From the NCBI RefSeq assembly GCF_016836705.1, contig NZ_JAFCGY010000026.1, positions 1-64,000 of the forward strand: 64,000 nucleotides of DNA, given 5' to 3'. Made by a program: the position numbers and the translations under genes. Shown piece after piece: positions 17,923 to 25,700 of this stretch (position 1 is its first letter; the number at the start of each line of letters is the position of its first letter). The stretch comes from Mesorhizobium caraganae (GTDB taxonomy: Bacteria; Pseudomonadota; Alphaproteobacteria; Rhizobiales; Rhizobiaceae). The notes beneath the pieces were generated by a model, which was given only the letters and a program-made list of their open reading frames with translations, was not told where the DNA came from and made no database searches.

Positions 17923-20163
17923 ATGACCGAGCGGCTTGTCAGTTTTGTCATGAGCGGCGGCATCGGCTCGCGGCTCTGGCCGCTGTCGCGCGAGGACAAC
18001 CCCAAGCAGTTCCACGATCTGTCCGGCGATGGCTCGATGCTGGCCAAGACCTTGCGTCGGCTGACGGCGAGACCGGAAGGCGAAACGCCGATCTTCCTGA
18101 TCGCCTCGGAGCGCCATGCCGACCGCGTCCACGCTGACCTTGCCGGCCTCGATCTCGCTGGCGGCGGGCCGCTATTCGAGCCGACCGGCCGCAACACCGC
18201 CGCCGCCGTCGCGCTGGCGACGCTGCGCACCTTGTCCGAGTTCGGCGACAGCCTGGTGCTGGTGGTGCCGTCGGATCACGAGATCACCACCCCGCGCCAA
18301 TTCTGGCAGAGTGTCGAAGCAGGCTGCGAGGCCGCACGCGCCGGCCGGCTGGTGGTGTTCGGCATCAAGCCGACACAGCCCGAGACAGGCTACGGCTATA
18401 TCGAAGTCGCAGCCGAAAGCGGCGGCACCTTCGACGTGTCGCGCTTCGTCGAAAAGCCGGACCTTGCGACTGCGCAGAGCTATCTCCAGGCCGGAAATTT
18501 CTACTGGAACACTGGTATTTTCCTGTTTCGCGCCGGCGCCATGCGCGACGCCTTCGCGGCGTTCCAGCCTGACATCTGGCAGGCCACCGAGGCGGCCTAC
18601 AAGGCAGCGACATCGGATCTGTCCGGCCTCTATATGCCGCTGGAACTCTACGCCGCCATCCCGTCGAACTCGATCGACTACGCCATCATGGAGCGGGCAA
18701 AAGACATCGCCATGGTGCCGGCCGGCTTCCGCTGGAACGATCTCGGCTCTTGGCAGTCGCTGCTCGATGTCGGCCCTGCCGACGACCACGGCAATGTCGT
18801 CATCGGCGATGTCGTCGCCATCGATTGCGAGAACTCCTACATCCGCAGCGACGGCCGCCTGCTGTCGGCGATCGGCATGAAGGACGTCGCTATCGTTTCC
18901 ACCGCCGACGCCACTTTCGTCGCCCCGGTCAGCCACAGCCAGCATGTCAAGAAGATCGTCGAACAGCTCGAAAAATCGGGCCGGCTGGAAACCCGGTTCA
19001 CGCCGGCGCATGACCGCGTCATCGAAAGCGGCGCTTGGCGGCGGCGCGTGCATCACTGGCTGTTTCAGGAGACCTTGCCGCTGTGGTCGACATCAGGCGT
19101 CGACGAGCGCCATGGCGGTTTTCACGAAGCGCTCGGCCTCGACGCCTCGCCGCTGATGAAGCCGAAGCGTATGCGCACCACGGCAAGGCAGGTCTATGCC
19201 TTCGCCGTCGCCAAAGCGCGAGGCTGGGACGGTCCGGCCGACCGGCTGATCAGCCACGGCATCGACTTCATGGCCGGGAAGGGCCGCACCGACAAAGGCG
19301 GCTGGGTGCGCACGTTGAATGTCGATGGCAGCGTCGCCGATGCCACCGAGGATGCCTACGATCATTCCTGCGTGCTGCTGGCACTGGCGCACGCGCATAT
19401 GTCGGGCAATCCCGACGCCTTGCGCCTCGGCGAGGAAACGTTCGCCTTTCTCGACGCACATCTCGAGGATAGCCGTATGACCGGGTTCCTGGAGACATCG
19501 GACGGCGAAGGCGAGCGGCGCTCCAACCCGCACATGCATCTGCTCGAAGCTTTCATGGCCTGGCATCAGGCCACCGGCGAGCGTGCCCATCTGCGCCGCG
19601 CGGCGCGCATCATCGACCTCTTCCGTAGCCATTTCTTCGACGCCGAAAGCTGGACGCTGGGCGAGTATTTCGATGCCGAGTGGAAACCGTCGAGCAGCGA
19701 GAAGGGCTCCTGGACAGAGCCCGGACATCATTTCGAATGGGCCTCGCTGCTGGTCGATTTCGCCGGCCGCAGCGGCCAGGCCGAGCTGAGCGGCTTCGCC
19801 AGGAAACTCTATGCCTCGGCCACCGCCAACGGCCTCAACCGTGCCACCGGCCTTGCCTATGGCGCTGTCTCCAGGCAGGGCCTGCCGCTCGACCTTGTGT
19901 CGCGCAGCTGGCCGCAGGCTGAAGCGATCAAGGCGGCGATTGCGCTCGATGGTTCAGGCGGGCCCGACCTCAAGCCGGAGATCGAGGAGCGTGTCGGCCG
20001 CCTGTTCCGCTGGCACATCGACCCAGCGCCGCTCGGCCTGTGGATCGACCGCATCGACGAACGCGGCCGCCCGCTGGCGTCAGACGTGCCGACCAGCATC
20101 TTCTATCATTTGGTCTGCGCGCTGACTCAGTATCTGGACGGCACGGTAGAGAGGGAGAGCTGA
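17923..20163 (+). CDS. noeJ: bifunctional mannose-1-phosphate guanylyltransferase / AGE-type isomerase NoeJ
   Basis: A 746-aa fusion. Residues 1 to about 350 are a mannose-1-phosphate guanylyltransferase: MSGGIGSRLWPLSR pyrophosphorylase signature, PTGRNTAAAVA, FVEKP and GNFYWNTGIF. Residues from about 365 to the end are an (alpha/alpha)6 N-acylglucosamine 2-epimerase/mannose-6-phosphate isomerase-like domain (RTTARQVYAFAVAK, DAYDHSCVLLALAH, NPHMHLLEA, EPGHHFEWASLL, SRSWPQAEAIKA). Usual ManC-type enzymes carry a cupin isomerase domain at this end instead. With NoeK it could run fructose-6-P to GDP-mannose. ATG 17923 follows GCGAGAACGAA. GC-rich like noeK. Confidence 0.87.
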   Translation: MTERLVSFVMSGGIGSRLWPLSREDNPKQFHDLSGDGSMLAKTLRRLTARPEGETPIFLIASERHADRVHADLAGLDLAGGGPLFEPTGRNTAAAVALATLRTLSEFGDSLVLVVPSDHEITTPRQFWQSVEAGCEAARAGRLVVFGIKPTQPETGYGYIEVAAESGGTFDVSRFVEKPDLATAQSYLQAGNFYWNTGIFLFRAGAMRDAFAAFQPDIWQATEAAYKAATSDLSGLYMPLELYAAIPSNSIDYAIMERAKDIAMVPAGFRWNDLGSWQSLLDVGPADDHGNVVIGDVVAIDCENSYIRSDGRLLSAIGMKDVAIVSTADATFVAPVSHSQHVKKIVEQLEKSGRLETRFTPAHDRVIESGAWRRRVHHWLFQETLPLWSTSGVDERHGGFHEALGLDASPLMKPKRMRTTARQVYAFAVAKARGWDGPADRLISHGIDFMAGKGRTDKGGWVRTLNVDGSVADATEDAYDHSCVLLALAHAHMSGNPDALRLGEETFAFLDAHLEDSRMTGFLETSDGEGERRSNPHMHLLEAFMAWHQATGERAHLRRAARIIDLFRSHFFDAESWTLGEYFDAEWKPSSSEKGSWTEPGHHFEWASLLVDFAGRSGQAELSGFARKLYASATANGLNRATGLAYGAVSRQGLPLDLVSRSWPQAEAIKAAIALDGSGGPDLKPEIEERVGRLFRWHIDPAPLGLWIDRIDERGRPLASDVPTSIFYHLVCALTQYLDGTVERES

Positions 20164-20235
20164 GGGGCTGGAGTTGCCAATCTCCCCCCGGCACGGCGCA
20201 GCCCCTGCGCGAGCCGAAGTGCCTGGCCCCTCCTC

Positions 20236-20588
20236 TCCGACAAGATTGCCAACGTCGACCCTGGCTTCGGCATCGAACGCCTTGGGGCGACGATCGCCGA
20301 GCCACTCGGCGGATGGCGACGGCCCCGTACCGGTGACACCTGGCCCGGTGATTGGCCGCGACCGGCACGCCTGCTGCCCAGGCCGGAGGCGATCGAGACG
20401 ATGACTGCTTCTGCCCGGATCACCGCCCGTCACGTTTACCTGGCGCGGTGTGCGCCGGGGCGTGAAGTGGGCCAACTGCCCAGAGCTGGTGGAAGCGTGA
20501 CGCCGAGCGCGCCGCGGTCTGCGATTATTTCCGCGTTGAGGACGAGGCGGGCGAGCGTTTCTGGCCTATCGCGCGGGGCGAGATCTAG
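20236..20588 (+). pseudogene. relic of an ImuB-like Y-family DNA polymerase C-terminus
   Basis: In different frames the plus strand reads DPGFGIERLGATIAEPLGGW, then ARLLPRPEAIE, then W-RRDAER-AVCDYFRVEDE, AGERFWPIARGE. This order matches the C-terminal third of ImuB proteins (DPGFGIER...; RPVRLL-RPEPI; RDYFRVEDE-G-RFWL). Frameshifts and deletions separate the blocks, so no product is expected. It lies between noeJ and the nod box of nolK and seems to be debris of an earlier insertion or deletion. Confidence 0.6.
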
Positions 20589-20616
20589 ATCAAGCCGTTG
20601 AAGCATGTCCTCAGTT

Positions 20617-20665
20617 ATCCATATCGTGGATGCGTTTCATCGAAACAAACGATTTCACCAATCTT
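20617..20665 (+). promoter_or_regulatory. nod box 4, upstream of nolK
   Basis: ATCCATATCGTGGATGCG, CATCGAAACAAACGATTT, CACCAATCTT: the closest of the set to the consensus. Immediately before it, 20575-20606 resembles the first codons of nodD read on the minus strand, and after it, 20666-20870 resembles the nodA leader at 9937-10150. The block is therefore a copied nodD-nodA intergenic region. Confidence 0.93.
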
Positions 20666-20953
20666 GCGGAACCTTGCATAGGAACAATTCAAGGATGGGC
20701 CCTAAGAATAGTTATCGATATTCGCGTTCGCCCCGAGGAGTATTTTCTCGTGTACGCCAAACATCACTGAGGCGCATGTCCATGCGGCCAGGTTCTTCCG
20801 CGCTCTGCGCAAGCTACATCGCGTTGGCTCGACGCGACGAGCTTCCCAAAGTTGCATAGGCGCTTCCCGATTTCTTTGGCAGCCGGCGGCATGCAGGCTG
20901 ACCAGCTCCGTCCGATGTACAAATTCTAGGCGTAAGCAGAAGAGAATGAAGAC

Positions 20954-21907
20954 ATGAAAAAAGTCTATGTAGCGGGCCATCGCGGCCTCGTTGGATCCGC
21001 CACAGTGAGGGCCCTCGCGGCCTTAGAATCGTATGAAATAATAACGCGGACTCACGATGAACTGGATCTCTCCGATCGGACCGCGACCCGCGAGTTCTTT
21101 ATGTCGCAAAGACCGGATTACGTCATTATGTGCGCCGCAAAGGTTGGTGGCATTCTTGCCAACGCAAGCTTTCCGGTTGATTTCCTTCACAACAATCTCG
21201 CGATTCAAGTCAGCGTTTTTGATGCCGCCCACGCATCCGGCGTCGAGCGGATGATCTTTCTTGGTAGCTCGTGTATCTACCCACGGGATTGCCCTCAACC
21301 GATACGAGAGGACTACCTTCTATCCGGTCCGCTTGAAGCGACTAATCGTCCCTACGCTTTGGCAAAGATAGCAGGCGTTGAATCATGCTGGTCTTTCAAC
21401 CGACAGTACCGGACGCGCTATCTCGCGTTGATGCCGACCAACTTGTATGGTCCCGGAGATAATTATCACCCCGACAACTCTCACGTTCTGCCTGCTCTGA
21501 TGCGACGTTTTCATCAGGCCAGAATGAACGGTGACCCCTCGGTCGTGGTCTGGGGATCCGGAAGGCCCCGGCGAGAGTTCATGTACTCTTTGGATATAGG
21601 GGATGCCATTGCATTCCTGCTCGGCCTGCCGGATTCAGATCTTGGCGACTTGACGGCTCCCGAGACCGCGCCTCTGATCAATGTTGGCGTTGGAGAGGAC
21701 GTCACGATTCGCGACCTGGCGGAACTGATTAAGGCGACGGTCAGCTACGAGGGCGATTTGGTGTTCGACACGACAAAGCCAGACGGCACACCGCGCAAGC
21801 TGCTGGACGTATCGCGCTTGCATACTCTTGGCTGGAAAGCAAAAACGCCTCTAGGTGCCGGGTTGCAAGCGACGTACGAGGATTTTCTCCGCCATCATAA
21901 AGCTTGA
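20954..21907 (+). CDS. nolK: GDP-L-fucose synthase NolK
   Basis: Epimerase-reductase that turns GDP-4-keto-6-deoxy-D-mannose into GDP-L-fucose for NodZ. It is 317 aa, an extended SDR: AGHRGLVGSA nucleotide loop at residues 5-14, AAKVGGILAN, GSSCIYP with the catalytic Ser, and YALAKIAG with the Tyr/Lys pair. NLYGPGDNYHPDNSHVLPAL and SGRPRREFMY are typical of the family. It has its own nod box and a 290-base leader. Its substrate-producing partner (NoeL/Gmd) is not in the window. Confidence 0.95.
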   Translation: MKKVYVAGHRGLVGSATVRALAALESYEIITRTHDELDLSDRTATREFFMSQRPDYVIMCAAKVGGILANASFPVDFLHNNLAIQVSVFDAAHASGVERMIFLGSSCIYPRDCPQPIREDYLLSGPLEATNRPYALAKIAGVESCWSFNRQYRTRYLALMPTNLYGPGDNYHPDNSHVLPALMRRFHQARMNGDPSVVVWGSGRPRREFMYSLDIGDAIAFLLGLPDSDLGDLTAPETAPLINVGVGEDVTIRDLAELIKATVSYEGDLVFDTTKPDGTPRKLLDVSRLHTLGWKAKTPLGAGLQATYEDFLRHHKA

Positions 21908-22601
21908 CGTTGATGCTCACAGCCTGGCTGGCTGCATGCTCGATCTGGTTCGAACTTTCCTGCGCCATTCAAATCTGGCGTCGCCGACGCGAGAGGTGCG
22001 TGAAGCACTCATATACCGGCTAACGGCCTGGTTCGCCCAAAATTAGGCCGCTAGCACACGCCAGGACATCATCGTCGGCACATTGCGGACGGCGACCGGC
22101 GTGGACCGCGCGCGACCTGCCACGACGTTGAAGGCGGCAGGACTCCGGGTTCAGGGCGCCGACCGGCGCGGCCGGGAGCGCACCATGTTCGCATTGGCTC
22201 GCCTTATCCAAATTCAGGACGGAGGCGCCACCCGCCAAGCCCACTGAATGACGCAGATGATCTGAAACGCGCTCTGTTGTTTGCCTGTCGCAGCCCCGCG
22301 AAATCCCCCGGGATGGGGTTCCGGTACACCATGGTCAGGCCTGTCGCCGACCCGAGTCGAGCGCGCCTATGAGATCGACACATCGATATTGCGCCGAACG
22401 AACATCACGGTTGGCAGCTTGTGCAGGAGCCCCGGGCCATCTCACAGGAAGGCTGCGGCGTAAAAATGCGCAGCGCGACTCGGATTTTCCACGCCCCGCT
22501 GACGCGTCGAATCCTCAGATTCGATTGCCGGGACGACCAGCGTCGCCCGCCGCCAGGGAGGCCCGCAACTGCTAAGCAGAGAGGCGAAGTGCACGTGACG
22601 C
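21908..22601. other. nolK-nodO spacer, no gene recognised
   Basis: Nearly 700 bases. Frames are short, GC content is uneven and no motif was recognised on either strand. It may hold decayed insertion-sequence DNA, but I could not assign it. Confidence 0.4.
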
Positions 22602-22650
22602 ATCCATTCCGTAAATGTGTTCTATCGAAGCAAACGATTACTCCGATGAT
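22602..22650 (+). promoter_or_regulatory. nod box 5, upstream of nodO
   Basis: ATCCATTCCGTAAATGTG, CTATCGAAGCAAACGATTA, CTCCGATGAT. More diverged than the others: GTAAATG replaces GTGGATG, and ATTACTCC replaces ATTTTACC. It is the only box here without an adjacent nodD or nodA trace. The distance to the nodO start is about 75 bases. Confidence 0.8.
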
Positions 22651-22689
22651 CCGATAGCGAATATGAAGGCTCGCCAGTTGGCGTGGTGG

Positions 22690-22713
22690 GCTGCATCATA
22701 AGCTGCATCATAA
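22690..22713 (+). repeat. 12-bp tandem duplication in the nodO leader
   Basis: GCTGCATCATAA occurs twice in direct succession (22690-22701 and 22702-22713). The second copy runs into the AAGGAG ribosome-binding site of nodO (22712-22717). Confidence 0.8.
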
Positions 22714-22725
22714 GGAGTATTTACG

Positions 22726-23538
22726 ATGGCAAAAATTATCGAGGGTGGCCCGCGTTCCGAAACGCTCCTCGGCACCGGGCTTGAGGATTGGATGGCGGGT
22801 TACCAGGGCAATGACTGGCTTGACGGTCGTGGCGGCAACGACGAAATCTCGGCTGGCGAGGGCAGTGACCAAGCCATCGGCGGCGAGGGCAACGACCGCA
22901 TCTTCGGCGAAGATGGCTGGGACCATCTCTCCGGCGACAACGGCCGCTACGAACCGCGCATCGTCGGCCAGGACAATGACAGGCTCGACGGCGGTCCTGG
23001 CGAGGACGTCCTCTACGTGGGTGACGGCAAGGACACTCTGGTCGGGGGCGCGGACAATGACACGTTCCTGTTCCAGTTCCACAATCCGATGTCTGGGGTC
23101 GACCCGAGGTACGATTCGAAGCCGGACATCAGCACTATCGTCGATTTTAACCGGACGGAGGATAAGTTCGCCTTCGATGCGGTGGGCCTCGACAACGACG
23201 GTTTTGGCGCGAACTTCGTCAATAACGCCAGCGTACAGTCCGGCTCCCCGGTGAGCAGCTTCTACAGCGGTGCGGCCTCGGGTGCGAACGGCGAGCACGT
23301 CGTGGTGATCACTGACCAACCTTTCACCTCTGCCTCTGCCGCCGCGAGTGCGATCTCCGGCGAGGCCCCCGGCGACATCATCGTCTACCACTACAACGAC
23401 GGCATCAACAAAATGGTGAATCTGGCCTATGTCACCTCCGAGAACAACGCGCATGAGTTCGTTCACCTGAGCGGTATGCCCAACTTGGCCGACCTGGCCA
23501 ACATGGGCCTGACCGCGTCGGACTTCAGCTTCGTTTGA
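22726..23538 (+). CDS. nodO: secreted calcium-binding nodulation protein NodO
   Basis: RTX-type protein exported by a type I system without an N-terminal signal peptide. In Rhizobium leguminosarum NodO forms cation channels in plant membranes and compensates for Nod factor features. The protein is 270 aa. Residues about 10-115 hold the glycine/aspartate nonapeptide repeats (GNDWLDGRGGNDEIS, GEGNDRIFGEDGWD, GQDNDRLDGGPGED, GADNDTFLF). The C-terminal half ends in a hydrophobic, acidic tail (LTASDFSFV) like type I secretion signals. AAGGAG precedes ATG. It is followed by a terminator and then by a type I secretion pair. Confidence 0.92.
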   Translation: MAKIIEGGPRSETLLGTGLEDWMAGYQGNDWLDGRGGNDEISAGEGSDQAIGGEGNDRIFGEDGWDHLSGDNGRYEPRIVGQDNDRLDGGPGEDVLYVGDGKDTLVGGADNDTFLFQFHNPMSGVDPRYDSKPDISTIVDFNRTEDKFAFDAVGLDNDGFGANFVNNASVQSGSPVSSFYSGAASGANGEHVVVITDQPFTSASAAASAISGEAPGDIIVYHYNDGINKMVNLAYVTSENNAHEFVHLSGMPNLADLANMGLTASDFSFV

Positions 23539-23561
23539 TCCGGAAAACCCGTACGTAACCT

Positions 23562-23594
23562 GCGCCCCGCCACCCCGGCGGGCGCTTTCCTTTT
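23562..23594 (+). terminator. rho-independent terminator of nodO
   Basis: GC-rich hairpin GCGCCCCGCC-ACCC-CGGCGGGCGC followed by TTTCCTTTT, 24 bases after the nodO stop. It suggests that nodO is largely monocistronic and that prsD/prsE have read-through or separate expression. Confidence 0.75.
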
Positions 23595-23619
23595 CAGCTA
23601 CTTGCGGCTGGCCGTGGCG

Positions 23620-23920
23620 CCCGGGAGCCGGCGCAGCGTGTAAGATTGATGAAGCCCTGCGCGTCGCGCTGGTCGTAACACGGAATCCTCCTTGAAGGGT
23701 CGAGGCGGTAGGGTTGTTCGGGCCCTTTCGGCTGGCGACGATGACATTGCCCTTCCAAAGCTTCAGCCGGACGGTGTTGTTGACCCGTTCCATCAACCGC
23801 CGGGTTAACATAGTCGGCGCAAGCACTGATCCTGAACCAGCGAGCGGATGTGGTCGGTGTCGTAGGCCCCTTCGGCGAGCACTATCCGGTGCTGGATCGC
23901 CAGATCCTCACAATGATTGA
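23620..23920 (-). pseudogene. probable insertion-sequence transposase relic (IS5-like)
   Basis: On the minus strand, around 23830-23900, the DNA reads LAEGAYDTDHIRSLV in place, resembling the (A)DKAYD-(A/T)D-IR-L segment of IS5-family DDE transposases. The flanking frames are broken and no inverted ends were found. It lies between the nodO terminator and prsD. Confidence 0.4.
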
Positions 23921-23935
23921 TAACGGAGGCTCTCC

Positions 23936-25675
23936 CTGAGTAACCATTCCTTGAACGTTTCGGCTTTGAGACCCTTCCCCCTGACTTCCACTATTTGGGG
24001 AGTTTTATTGATCAGTGGTGTGGTCAACCTGCTTGCGCTGACCTCGCCGCTGTTCATGCTGCAGGTCTACGACCGCGTTCTGGCAAGTGGCAGCGTACCG
24101 ACGCTCGTGGGGCTCGTCGTGCTTGCTGTGGGGCTTTTTGCGTTCCAATGCATGCTCGACATTCTGCGCGCCCGCGTGCTGCTCCGGATCGGCGAGCGTT
24201 TCGATGGACAGTTTTCCGGGCGCGTTCACGATGCTATCGTTCGCCTTCCGCTTTCAACGCGCATGCCGGGCGACGGCTTGCAGCCGCTTCGCGATCTCGA
24301 CAATGTTCGCGGATTCCTAGGTGGAAACGGTCCGACCGCGTTCTTCGATCTGCCATGGATGCTGCTTTATCTTGGCATTTGCTTCCTCTTTCATTTCTGG
24401 ATCGGCATGACGGCGCTTATCGGGGCGATCGTCCTCATATCTCTGACATTTCTTACCAACGGTCTCTCGCAGCAGCCGATAAGCGATACCATTGCCCACA
24501 ACATAGTCCGCAATGGCCTACTGGAAGCAGCACGCCGCAATGCCGAGGTCGTGCAAGCTCTCGGTCTCGGAAAGCGGATCGCTGCCCGATGGCACAAGGC
24601 CAATGCCAACTATCTGGCCGCCAATCGGAAAGCCGGGGACGTCGCAGGTGGGCTCGGTGGCATTTCAAAGTCGCTGCGCGTGATGCTGCAATCGGCCATT
24701 CTTGCCGTCGGCGCGTACTTGGTCATCAGGCAGGAGGCTACGGCCGGGGTCATGGTTGCCAGCTCGATCATGATGGGGCGTGCGCTGGCTCCGGTCGATC
24801 TGGCCATTTCAAACTGGAAACCCTTCCTCATGGCGCGCCAGAGTTGGGCCCGGCTGGAGGACCTCCTGGCAAAGGTTCCGGAACCCGCTCCTGTTATGCC
24901 AATGCCTGCACCTGAACGCGAACTGCGCGTCGAAGGCGTGACAATCGTTCCGCCCGGCGAAAAGAAGCCGACCGTGACCGGCCTCGCGTTTGCCGTTCAG
25001 GCGGGAAGCGCACTCGGGGTCATCGGTGCATCGGGTTCCGGCAAGTCGACACTCTCGCGCGCCATCGTCGGCGCATGGGCGCCGGTCGCCGGAAAGGTTC
25101 GCATCGACAGCGCAAGCCTCGATCAATGGGACCGGGAAGCACTAGGCCGTCATGTCGGCTATCTGCCGCAAGGCGTTGAACTGTTCGACGGCACCATTGC
25201 CGAAAACATCGCTCGTTTTGAAGATAATCCTGACCCTGAGGCTATTGTCGCCGCAGCGAAGGCTGCGGGCACGCACGAACTGATCCTCCGATTTGAACAC
25301 GGTTACGAAACTCCGATCGGTGAGGCCGGATCGGCACTTTCCGCCGGGCAGCGTCAGCGTATCGGTCTTGCCCGTGCTCTCTATCGCGACCCTTTCCTTG
25401 TTGTGCTTGATGAACCCAATGCCAATCTTGATGCGGAAGGCGAGGCCGCCGTCGTTGAGGCGATCGCCTCCGTCCGCGAGCGTAGGGGCGTTGCGGTTGT
25501 CGTCGCCCATCGGCCGAGCGCGGTCCGCGCCGTGGATTACGTGTTGATGATGGAAGGTGGGCGGCAGAGAGCCTTCGGTCCGCGTGATGAAGTGCTTCCC
25601 AAGGTCCTGAAGGCCGCAGCGATGGCACCAGGCGCCGGGGTCAAGGCTACCGGGTCTACGCAGGATAACGTGTGA
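23936..25675 (+). CDS. prsD: type I secretion ABC transporter (PrsD-like)
   Basis: Inner-membrane ABC exporter with fused membrane and ATPase parts, about 579 aa, likely secreting NodO. Residues 1 to about 310 are the six-helix ABC transmembrane domain (WGVLLISGVVNLLALTSPLF; GLQPLRDLDNVRGFL). The ATPase has Walker A GASGSGKST, signature LSAGQRQRIGLARAL and Walker B LVVLDEPNANLD. The reading frame opens at 23924. CGGAGG at 23924-23929 is followed after 6 bases by CTG 23936, so a CTG start is likely; the alternative TTG at 23951 is 21 bases from the site. The partner membrane fusion protein follows 25 bases downstream. Confidence 0.88.
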   Translation: MSNHSLNVSALRPFPLTSTIWGVLLISGVVNLLALTSPLFMLQVYDRVLASGSVPTLVGLVVLAVGLFAFQCMLDILRARVLLRIGERFDGQFSGRVHDAIVRLPLSTRMPGDGLQPLRDLDNVRGFLGGNGPTAFFDLPWMLLYLGICFLFHFWIGMTALIGAIVLISLTFLTNGLSQQPISDTIAHNIVRNGLLEAARRNAEVVQALGLGKRIAARWHKANANYLAANRKAGDVAGGLGGISKSLRVMLQSAILAVGAYLVIRQEATAGVMVASSIMMGRALAPVDLAISNWKPFLMARQSWARLEDLLAKVPEPAPVMPMPAPERELRVEGVTIVPPGEKKPTVTGLAFAVQAGSALGVIGASGSGKSTLSRAIVGAWAPVAGKVRIDSASLDQWDREALGRHVGYLPQGVELFDGTIAENIARFEDNPDPEAIVAAAKAAGTHELILRFEHGYETPIGEAGSALSAGQRQRIGLARALYRDPFLVVLDEPNANLDAEGEAAVVEAIASVRERRGVAVVVAHRPSAVRAVDYVLMMEGGRQRAFGPRDEVLPKVLKAAAMAPGAGVKATGSTQDNV

Positions 25676-25700
25676 GAGTGCGCTGACATGGAGGATCCCG

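Noticed and set aside
22708..23826. 372-codon open frame antisense to nodO
   Set aside because: Antisense of the glycine/aspartate repeats gives valine/histidine-rich nonsense. Only its far 5' end overlaps the transposase relic.
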